Shown here piece by piece: positions 22,601 to 34,600 of a stretch of DNA of 64,000 nt (positions are counted from its first letter, which is position 1; each line of letters opens with the position of its first letter). This stretch comes from Undaria pinnatifida (Eukaryota; Sar; Phaeophyceae; Laminariales; Alariaceae). The notes under the pieces were generated by a model. The model saw only the letters and a program-made list of their open reading frames with translations. It was not told the DNA's origin and did not search any database. The stretch is taken from the NCBI GenBank assembly GCA_012845835.1, contig JABAKD010000018.1, forward strand, positions 4,796,116 through 4,860,115. The letters run 5' to 3'. The position numbers and the translations under genes were made by a program.

Positions 22601-25600
22601 CGCGCAACGGAGTTTCGGACGTACTGGAGGTCAATGTTCCGGAACAAAGCACGTCCCCCGCTGGCCTCAGCACCTGTTCCTGCCAACAACTACATAGGGG
22701 CGCAGCCCCTGCGCCGGCGTTCGTTACATACACCTGGCCTCGTGTCCATATGAGATTCTGTATAACATGTCTCGGTACATATATACTATATGGACGACTG
22801 GACGGTACCTGATCGGGTGAATATATGCACTCAACAGTGTTCACACATTAATAGTGTGTGTATCGTGCTCGGGTTTCCCAGGTATATACACCAGTATCTG
22901 CTTATATAGACTATGCCGCTTGTATATATACCGGTATCTGCATATATATGTATATGATTAATACGCGCGATCGGAGGATTACGCATAATGTTGCGAACAT
23001 CAGTGTCCGACCAAATCCGTGATTTTAATATTATATGTGATTTAAGCATCTTGAAAACCCCTCTTCCCCCCCCCCCCCCCCCCTTCATTCTTTCTTTCTT
23101 TCTTTTTCTTCTTTTTTACTCCTCGCTTTCTCTTGCTTAAACGCCCCTACTATCGAAATCCGCCAGAGTAATAAACACTTCCACGCCCTGGATATCACCT
23201 CGTTATCGTTTCAGAGCCGTCCATGCCGCTGCTGCAATTCCCACCAACCCCCGCCCCCAACGCCCCCTCCTTCCCCACCACCCGCACCATCGCCTAGACC
23301 TAGCACCACACGTATAGCAAACCCCTACATCTATGCGACCTAAAGCCCTTCCCCCCCCCGCCCCCGGCCCCCCCCGCCACATTCCCCGCCCCCCCCCCCA
23401 AGAAATATTTATAGTTTCCACGCACAAATTGACCTGCCCCACCCGTCCCCTCCCCGCCCCCCCCCCCCCTCCCCCCCCCCTCCCCCCCCCCTCCCCCCCC
23501 CCCTCCCCCCCCCTCCCCCCCCCCTCCCCCCCCCCTTTTGATCAAAATCAGGCCCCCACGTCCTTAAAAACTCCGCACTCCCCTCACCGGATATTCGACT
23601 TACAGGATTCACTTTATAAACTGATGCTTTTCCTTCCACAGCTGTCAGATTTTGTCCCCCTCAGAAACGGGTTTTATAGTTTCCGCGCACAGACTGACTA
23701 ACATCACCCTGTTGACCCTGATAGCTACACCGTAGTTGCAAGGGGAGTCGCCGACCTATATCCTTAATGAGGGCACACAACTCGTAATACGCGCGATTGG
23801 AGTATCACACACAGCTTGCAAAGATGAGTTTCGACAAAATCTTCGATCTCACAGCTGGAGTGTATTTTTATTTTTATATTATATGTATATATAGACTATA
23901 TCGCTGGTATGCACATCTACTATCAGCCCGTCTTCCCTGTTGCCGTGATATTGCATGCTGTATGATATATCGAACACAGTTGTTCGTGGTGTCTGCTGCT
24001 GCGCGTATTATCATCCTGCTGCGCGTATTACCATCCTGTATCTGCTGTACGTGTGCTAATATGATATCGGGCACCTCACGGGTTTTTGCAATTTTTTGGC
24101 GGCGTCTGTTGATTGGCTGTACGTGTGTCCGTTCTCCAAAATATTTCAAATATTTCAATTTCCTGGTGGGCTGCAGCAAACTTTTCAAATGTGTGCCCAC
24201 TCGATCGACAAATGTTACGCTGGCGAATGCAACGCGCCACCCGTGTAGTCGTACAAGAGACGAACTGCCGTTCGTAGCGTGTATTGCATGTGCCTCCGCT
24301 GCACGTTCAGCATTTCCGCCTTGTAGAACTGGGATGTGATTGGGGTAAGCAGTGCCCCGACAGTAAAATGAATGCTGTTTCCTATTATCAACGGCCACGG
24401 CCTGCTCTCGGAATGTTTGGCGAAAAACGTTTCGACTGACCCATCTTTCTGTGGACCTACGCCCTTTTAAACCCTCTTCGTCAGAAACATTTGGCCCCAA
24501 ACCCAAATTGTTATACCCCTCCCGTGGGATGGCACTGTTGAGTCGCCCGGGATGTTTTTCTGATCTACACCCCCGTTAACGTGCTACCCCGTTGTGACCC
24601 TATGTATGCTGTAATCTGGATACGCCCGCCCTCACTTTTCCGTCCTTGTTGTGAAGTAGTATTCAGATAGACACACCTTTTGAAACACACTAAAATGCGA
24701 TGTTTCGAACCAATTCAAACTACCTACACATCGTAGCATTGCCCGTCGGACTTGATCCCAGTCGGAACAAGTCCGCCCTCACCCGTCCGTCCTTGGTTGT
24801 GTCTACTGTAGTATGGTTCAGATTAACACCTCTGTGAACACACTCCATTTCCCTATAGACTGCTGTGGTATCGCCCGATGATAGTCTCCCTACGTGGTGG
24901 ATTTCGTGGGACTCAAGTCTTGCGGGTTTAACTTTCTCCATAAGTCTATACCTTCACACGTCCGTCCTTGATTGTGACATATTGTTCAAACTCCCCTCTC
25001 CTTGAACATGTGCCGTCTCGATTCCCTTTTTACTTTGTTGACGACCGAGTTGACACTATTGCCACTCATCAAAGTGTCGTCAGACTTGCCGGAGAATGGT
25101 ATGAATGATAAGTAGTCCATCCACGCTCCGGTTATTGGTTGGATATATATATATATATATTCCCCAGCGCGATCCGCTCGTCGTTCGGTGTTTTGCTAGC
25201 GACACCTTGCCCTCACGAACTTACACGACGTACGAACTAACACCATAAATAAAAGCATGTATGCTTCTAGTTGATCCAGCTTGGGTTATGTGGCCCTGAT
25301 GTCTTAATTTGGTACTAGACACTATGTAGCGCCAGGCCCCGCCCTTGTGCGATCGAATGGCATGACATGCGTGTCTGTATGTAATATGTCCCAGGTAATC
25401 TGCGTATAGTTTGCTCGCTCGCATAGTTTTGGTACGTGCGGTGACAAAACCATCTTATGTACCTGTTCAACCAGGCGTATATGTAAATGTACGTCCAGTA
25501 CACCCCAATTGTTCCCGTGGTCGTCTCCTGGTCTGGTGGTAGTTACGTGGCGTTTGTCGTCATCACGTGTTGTTGCCATTCTTGAACGACCGCATCTTTT

Positions 25601-28600
25601 ATATAAGCAAATAGACCTGCCCCACCCGTCCCCTCCCCCCCCTCCCCCCCTCCCAAAATCAGGCCCCCACGTCCTTAAAAACTCCGCCCTCCCCTCACCG
25701 GTTATTCGACTTACAGGATTCACTTTATTAACTGATGCATTTCCTTCCACAGCTGTCAGATTTTGCCCCCCTCAGAAACGGGTTTTATAGTTTCCGCGCA
25801 CAGGCTGCCTAACATCACCCTGTTGACCCTGATAGCTACACTGTAGTTGCAAGGGGAGTCGCCGACCTATATCCTTAATGAGGACACACAACCCGTAATG
25901 CGCGCGATCGGAGTATCACACACAGCTTGCAAAGATGAGTTTCGACAAAATATTCGATCTCACAGCTGGAGTGTATTTTAATTTTTATAATATTACGCAT
26001 CGCATGCTGTATCTCAGGTACGTACAGCAATTCTGTGGACAATGTTCTGGCATTCGTGAGGCAGTACTGCATAGTTCCTGTTCTATGTATGTATATACAT
26101 GCCCGGTCCTCACTACGTCGTGCGAAGAGTTGTGTATCTCCTGACTGGTATGACCTATATCGTGCCCTTGCCATTCACTGTTCGATGTGTTTCACCCTGA
26201 CACGCAAAGTCTCCTCCTTAGGATTAACATGACGTCTTCGCGCGAACAGAAACCGGGGATGAGTACAAGCGTATGCACATGACATTGTATATTCCCGTAC
26301 GTACATGAATACTTCTCGCTTATCTGGTACACGCCCATCCTTGGATCTTGTCCTTACTGCGCAGACAAATAGTATGTACCATATTCGAGTCGACTCTTCC
26401 GATCGCACCCCATACCAGGCGCATACATAATCCGTAGCGTAGTGGCATATCAATCGCACATAGTCTAGACTATTCAGTTGAACCGTGTCACATTCATGAA
26501 TCACTGTATCCGTGTAGCTCACCACGACGACAGCACACATACGTACTTTGGTCCCCCTCACCAAAACGTATTTTTTTCAAGTTCCACGCATAGATAGGTT
26601 GAACAACGTCACCCTGTTGACCCTGGTACAAGCTACTTCAGAATCTAAGGGAACTCGCCGACCTATATCCTTCATTGGAACACACACTCAGACAGAGTTG
26701 TTCTACGGTAGCCCCCCCCCCCAAGCTTTTCTTTCACGAAATCGCTGGTTTTGAAACCAGCTCTCGGCCGTATCTCCTGAAGAAATACGATGCCCCTTCC
26801 TTGCCGTCCCGACGTCATCTATCGATAGATAGTCCTTCGAAAACATGAAAATGTGCGTGCGGATTATTATTGTTGTTATTTTTTTTCGTAGCATCCTTCC
26901 TCGTGACGACCAGCCATGAACCGTTCGTCAAAGAAAATCGACGTTTTTTTTTTTTTTTTTTTGGGGGGGGGGCTATCGTAGAATCAGTCCCCAGCAATAC
27001 GCGCGATCCGAGCATCACACACAACAACAGCTTGCGAGTATGAGTATTTGACGAATCTGCGACCCTTTTGATGCCTCCTCCCCGGCGCAATCGCCTGTTG
27101 TAGTGCTGGTCTGGGTGTTGCTTATGTCCCCATTATCAACCTACCTGTCAGTGCTGTCACCGTTCTTTTGACAGATTGTCTGGTGGTTTGTACTCCGTGC
27201 TCATCGTTCCTGTGAAGCCCGAACATATTAATGAAATAGAGGAGAGTGGGATACCGCTTCTCCAAATATTGTAAAACTATTTGAGGTAAATAAACATACA
27301 GACTAATCTAGTCTAGTCTAAAACCAGTCGTCATATATATAATAAACTGAAAAATATTTCCTCGGCAACCTGCGATGTTTTTTGTTTTTTTTTCAATAAT
27401 AGACTATAATAGACTAGATATTTTCGTAATCTTTTCATGGACAACGAAAATTTAAAAACCCAAAAAAGAGGGGGGAGTGCCCCGATCGTGTACGAGGTAC
27501 GATGTGTGTCATCTAATCAGCCAAGGTCATGGGAGACACGTTGTCTGTCTCGTTTATCATCTGCCCCCCCAGACCCGCATGCTCTTTTCGAGCGAGGTCA
27601 ACAACCGGTGTGTATAGCGCTCCAATTGTTACGCTCTAAGTGTCTGTACTACCCCCCATTTCAAGACCCGACGCAGTCGTGTCGTCATCTCATACTTGGA
27701 CTTGCCATAATTACTTTCTCTGCCGCTCTCAGACCTCCGTTTGTAGCGGCGAAGTATTTGTATTCAGACCGACACTGTGTGAAAGCCGTCTCCTCCAATG
27801 TCTTGATCTCTTTTCCATAAAGTGTTTGCTCACTTAGTAACACATACGTCGTATGATCCGCATACTCCGCCTAACACCACGCATGGTATCCTTCTTATAC
27901 CGGGCACATAAGAATACCTCCGCGTCTTATTATCTGGATGCCAAATTCGACTGCACCATATTTCGCATGTGCGCGTGTTACTCGTTCCTGTCCACTTCTC
28001 CTTGTCGGCCACTTACTCGAACTACGATGTATATCCTGGGATGATATGATCCGATACCGTTTCCGTGATGCAGCAATGTGCCGTATCGTCATGACCCTGC
28101 CAGGTACGTGTTGCGCAAGTGTACCCCTCCCATACCTAGCACGTACTACCCACGGTGTATGTAAATATTCTTGTGTGAAGCTCCGATATATATGTAGCGG
28201 GATATAGACTATAGACTAGACCACATATATCCACACGTATAACAAACCTCTCACCTAACCCCCCCCCCCGCCAACCCCCACCCCCCCCCCCGCCCCACCC
28301 CCCCCCGCCCCCACCCCCCACCTCGCCAACCCCCCCACCCCATCCCACCCCCACAGCCTCGAACACTCCGCCCTCTCTCTACTCACTGATTGTACGACTT
28401 ACCCCCGGATATACGTGATAAACTGATGCATTATTTCCAAAACCGTCACATTTATCCCCTCAAAAAAACGTATAGTTCCACGCACAGATTGAGCTGCCCC
28501 ACCCGCTCCACCCCCGCCCCAACCCCCCCGCCCCATAAAATAAACTGGTGCATTTTTGTTCATTTTGTTTCCCAAAACCGTCAGATATATTCCCTTAAAG

Positions 28601-31600
28601 GATTTATAGCTCTCACGCACAAATTGCCCGCCTGCCCGCCCCCCCCCCCCCCCTCCAACCCCGCTCGCTTTTGATCAAACCCAGGCCCCTACGTCCTTCA
28701 AACCTCCGCCCCCCCCCTCACCGGTTATTCGACTTACAGGATTCAATTGATGAACGGATACATTTCCCTCCACAGCTGTCAGATTTTGTCCCGGGTTTTA
28801 TAGTTTCCGCGCACAGGCAGACTAACATCACCCTGTTGACCCTGATAGCTACACTGTAGTTGTAATGGGGAGTCGCCGACCTATATCCTTAATGAGGACA
28901 CACAACCAGTAATACGCGCGATCGGAGTATCACACACAGCTTGCAAAGATGAGTTTCGACGAAATCTTCGATCTCACAGCTGGAGTGTATTTTCATTTTT
29001 TATAATATATATTTCTCCCTCTAGTGCTCAATGGCGGAGACAGTGCATGGCCACATCACCTCGCATGTTGTATTTGGCAATACGTTTCTCTTTCATATAA
29101 TTACCGATGTCAAAAAATAATGGTAACTATATGATGGTGGTGACAAACAGTGCATGACCACATCACCTCGCCTGTTGTATTTGGCAATAATACGTACCTC
29201 TTTCTTAATATTAGCGATTTCAGAAAATAATGGTAACTACAAATATTGTATAAAATAATCTAGCTTTCGTTCCATGTACAACAACAAATTATGAAGATTT
29301 AACACGTTGTTTACTACACCTAAACACTGGGTTGCATACTGCATCTAACATCAAACCTTCTAGAATAGTAAACATTACCAGGCAGATGATATAAAGGGAT
29401 GTCTTATTGCTTCAATCGTCAGGTTTGTCCACTTTAAGGATTTGTAGTTTCCGCGCACATATTGAAATGTCCCGCCCCCCGCCCCCCCCCTCCCCTCCCC
29501 CTCCCCCGATCCCTCTTGTTCAAAACCCCCCCACCCCTTCCCCCCCCCCCCCTTCCCCGATCCCTCCCCCCCCCCCCCCCCCTTTCCGCCTAGTTTGTCC
29601 GAACGCCCTACTCACAATCGAAAACGGCCAGAGTAATAAACACCTATACGCAGTTGATATGACGTCATTATCTCTCTGATCATCCATGACGTAGTTTTCA
29701 TTCTTTCCCCCCACCCCCCTCAACCCCCCTCCAACGCCCCCTCTTTTCCAACCATCCGCACGATCGCCTAGACCTAGCACCACGCGTATAAAAAGCCCCT
29801 ACATATCTTTGATCTCACAGCTGGAGTGTATTGTAATATTATTTGTGACCTAAACCTCCAAAAAATTCTTCCCCCCCCCCCCCCCCCCACTTCTCGCTCT
29901 CCCTTGCTCAAACGCCCCACCTAATATCGAAACCCGCCAGATTAATAAACACTTCGCGCACTGGATATCACCTCATCATCTTTCTAGAGCCATCCATGCC
30001 GCTGCTTCCCCCCCCCCCCCCGCCCCGAACGCCCCCTTCTTCCCCACCACCCGTACCATCGCCTAGACCTAGCACCACACGTATAACAAACCCCTCACCT
30101 ACAACCCTTCCCCCCCCCCCCCCTCCCCCCCCCCCCCCCCCCCGCCCCCACCTCCCCAACCCCCCCACCCCATCCCAACCCCACCCCCGCGAACACTCCG
30201 CCCTCTCTCTACTCACTGATTGTACGACTTACCCCCGGATATACAGGATAAACTGATGCATTCTTTCCAAAACCGTCCCATTTATCCCCTCAAAAAAACG
30301 TATAGTTCCACGCACAGATTGAGCTGCCCCATACGCCCCACCCCCGCCCCAACCCCCCCGTCCGCGTAAAATAAACTGGTGCATTTTTGTTCATTTTGTT
30401 TCCCAAAACCGTCAGATTTATCCCCTTAAAGGATTTATAGCTTCCACGCACAAACTGCCCGCCCGTCCGCCCGCCCCCCCCCTCCAACCCCGCTCGCTTT
30501 TGATCAAAGCCAGGCCCCCACGTCCTTCAAAACTCCCCCCCCTCCTCACCGGTTATTCGACTTACAGGATTCACTTGATAAACGGATACATTTCCCTCCA
30601 CAGCTGTCAGATTTTGCCCCCCCCAGAAACGGGTTTTATAGTTTCCGCGCACAGACTGACTAACATCACCCTGTTGACTCTGATAGCTACTCTGTAGTTG
30701 CAAGGGGAGTCGATGACCTATATCCTTAATGAGGACACACAACCCGTAATACGCGCGATCGGAGTATCACACACAGCTTGCAAAGATGAGTTTCAACGAA
30801 ATCTTCGATCTCACAGCTGGAGTGTATTTTCATTTTTTATAATATACTATAACATTATAAAAAATATACTACACTCCATCCAGCTGTGAGATCGAATTTT
30901 TTGTCGAAACTCATATTTGCAAGCTGTGTGTGATACTCCGATCGCGCGTATTACGGGTTGTGTGTCCTCATTAAGGATATAGGTCGGCGACTATACACAT
31001 ACATGTCACTGTCAGGCACCCTTACCCTTTTCAGCACGTGTTGCTTCTTACGCTTCTGCTTGCAGTATGCCATACATATGGTAAACAACCGAACAGCTTT
31101 TCATGCGTGGTTGTTCCGTCTACTGCGCGATGATCATATATATATGCCATGTGCTGTCGGATTGTATGCGGACATGTACATAGAACTTTGGGATAGGTCT
31201 TCGTATGTACTACACAATGTACATGCATCTGAGCGTGTAATACAGCCCGCGGTGATCTGCGCACACCCATCTTTTGTGCACCTGATGTGTATGTTTTCGC
31301 TCATGGTCAGCCTGCCTATTCTTTGTGATGATACCTTCGTTATCATGAATGAATCTATCGTGTGAATCCCTATTCCTGCGGTCGGTCGCTTCCTACCTTC
31401 TCCGCGGGTTAATCGGTTTCAATACTAATCATGCGTCACCCCGCGGCCCCCTCCACATCTTGTTGTTCTCAGCCCGCTAACCCGATGAGACCTCAACACC
31501 ATCCTTCAGTGGATATTTTTTCACGCTCTTTACGGCCCGGCTGCTTTCTTGCACGCACCTGCTTCATTTCAGCTTAAGCTAAGCTCCTCACGCTCCAAAT

Positions 31601-34600
31601 AGGAGAGGTAGGGTGGTCGTGGGATTGGAGACAAAAGAGAAAATTCGCGGATTATCTAATTTCTTGTCAAGACAGGCCGACAGATACGCCAACCAACCAA
31701 CCAAGGGGTAAGAGACAGACGACACAAAAGTGCGCAAACGACCCAAACCTCTTCGCGTGCTGATAACGTTTTCAATTGTTTTTGGCGTTTTTGCGCGGGC
31801 GGCGAGAAAAAACAGCGGGGACAGGAAGCCGCTTGAGCGAGGCATAGGCGCCCCTAACTAACTCAACACAGCTCACGACCTCGACGCAAAGTCGCGCGCG
31901 CGCAAAACCACCACATAACTAAAGAAAAAAACACTAACAGCGCAGTACGTATTACAGGACTCCGCCCAAACTGATATCGATTCCCCTCCCTTTCCCCTCC
32001 ACCACCCTTACCCACCGCAACCCCCCCGAGACCACCTCTCCGAACTCCAACCCTAGGTAGCACAAAGAAAAACCTAGCTTATTTCTTGACGCTTCGCGCA
32101 CCCACCCACAGAAAGCCCGGGACTCCAGATAGATGGCCAGAACGTCGGACGGAGAAGAGAAACCACGGCGATTCCCGGTAGATCAATCACCAGACTGTAA
32201 CGTCTCCTCGATTGCGACGTTGGATGGTCAGCTGAGGTCTAGCGCCCTTTGCGGGAGACTCCTGTGCTTCGCGAGCTCTGAAAGTTAGCTCCGGGAATAA
32301 TGATCTCATGGGGCTTTTCTCCGTTCACTGTCGTTTGCACAGTACCTGGACTCACATAATCCATTCCGTGAATCCGACGACCTGCCTGAACCTCCCAGGC
32401 TTACGGGCGTTTGGTTTGATTTGATTGCCTTCTCGGAGGTATACAACAGTTGGTATCGTCACCTGTCCTGGATTTTCAACTCGTCAATCCTTCAGGCCAA
32501 CACAAACAACGAATTATTTATCGTTCTGTCCCAGAATCTACTAAATAATCCTTCACGTCCCGAAAGTTTGGAATGTTTTTTTTTTGGTTAAACGTCGCTG
32601 TAGGCATCTGCTACGTGCGGCAAAGAAAGGTGCATCATGTGTTATTTCCGAGGCTTCCCCCTTGAAGATCTCTACGATTATGTCACCCACAAACCTGACT
32701 TTGAGCAAAGTAAGATTAAAGTCCAACCCCCGGTGAACAATCCCCTGGCCTAAGTATATACCGGGAAAAAAAAAACTTGGAACGCAAATTCTAAAACAAA
32801 CGGCAAATCACCAATTCGAGCAGTTTTTTCATTTGAGCAGTTTGTGAAAACATAATAAGTGTTTTGTGACACCCAAGAAGTGCTACTCCTGCCGCAACAT
32901 GCCTGTATTTCAACGGTATCATAGCACCCGTTGTGTTGCTAACAATAGTAGGTTTCAATACAGTACACAATCAATACCAACACTTGGCGACACACACGTA
33001 GTTATGCCCAAGCCACAGCTAGCTTGCCACACCGATGCAGGAATTCTCAGATCCAAGCTATGGTAGGGGGGTGGGTCGCTTTTACGGTCTCGTTTTTTTA
33101 ATCGGGGTCAGAGCTACTGTCTCTCGCGAGCAGACCTCCCCGACATCGTTACAACTTTGAGCTGACGCGTGCTAAGCAAGGTGTAGAGGAGCCGTTCTAC
33201 GGTAGCCCCTGCTAACTTTTCTTCAGCCAAAATCGCCGGTTTCGAAACCAGCTCCCGGCCGTATCTCCTGAAACAATGTGTCCCGTGCCACCGCGACGTC
33301 ATCGTTCGATAGATAGTCCGTCGCAAACAAGAAAACATGTATGTGAAGAAGATGTTTTTTTCGTATCCCCCTTCCTTTGTGTCGCGAGCAGCCATGGAAG
33401 TTTCGTTAACGAGCATCGCTTCTTTTGGGGGGGGGAGGAGCTATCATCGTAGAATCGGTCAGAGGTACAAGTACAACACTTTATTTTTCTTCAGAGGTTC
33501 CTCACTTGAAGATCTCTGTTTCGGAGACAAAAAACGATAAAGTGCGTACCCGATGGACAATGAACAGTTAGCAATCCCATGACCTAGGTATGCAACGTAC
33601 CATTCTTTCCTAGAAAGGACAAAGCATAAAATTCGGACGTTTTTTGGGTTAAAACGGAGGGCTAATAATGAGGGTTAATAAGGAGAGCCCCGTCATCACA
33701 GAAAGAAGACGCTTTCAGACAAAAAACGGTATACCTCTGTCGTAGAACGAACGCTTCAGCGTTCTTATTTATTTTTGGTCGGTTTCTGGATGTTCCGGGC
33801 CAAGAAGTTGCTACTACGCTCTCCATTAACAAGACAAAATAGAAAATGAGAGCCGCTCGGGCGGGTGACCCAAATGCTAAAGTTAAAAGGGTGGTAGCCC
33901 CTCTAACACTACGAGAGAGAGGTAAGGCACGTTTCGGCTGTTCATTTTGGCTGAATGATGGGCCTTCTTAAGCTCCAAATTTTCCCCTTTTGAAGTATTA
34001 GAAGTTGGTTTCTATCGATACCCAGGCCGTGGGATTGTTTGTCGGGTACCAGCATTTTTATCTGCCTCCAAATCAGTTTTTTGAGTAAGAGAGCGGTGTG
34101 AGTCGACAAGATTTTCACCCCTAAGCACTAATCGGTAGAGGTGCCGTTAGACACGACTAAGTGATTCTTTTAGTCGGCTAGTTGTCTTGCAAAACCTGCT
34201 GATGATGGTTAGCCGACTTGCCGACTTGAGTCAGGAGAGGGAAGCGAGCCATGTCAGTCCCTCCCCTGGGCCGAGCGGGCCCCGCCAAAAAGAGGTAAAA
34301 CGCGCACCCGCATTCAATAATCCTTCCTACGAGTGAGTACGGGAACCCACTAAGTCGGATAGTCGGCGCACCTCCGTGAAGCAACCAACTATTGGTCGGA
34401 ATAATAACTAGCTGGTGATTTAAATCATGCCGACTCACGGCTCTAGTTTTTGGGTTAGGGGTGTAGAGGTCCTCAGAGCCATCCCACGGTAGGGGTTGCA
34501 GTTGTTGGATTAACTTATAATGTACCTGACCGATTGGGCTCTTCAAGGGAGGAACTACCGGTCAGTCATTAGACTAGTCAATTAATTCCACGGACCAATG

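Noticed and set aside
23797-24506. Overlapping 180- and 210-codon frames on opposite strands
   Set aside because: No recognisable domain or motif in either, no splice or start context, and they lie within an intron rich in repeats.
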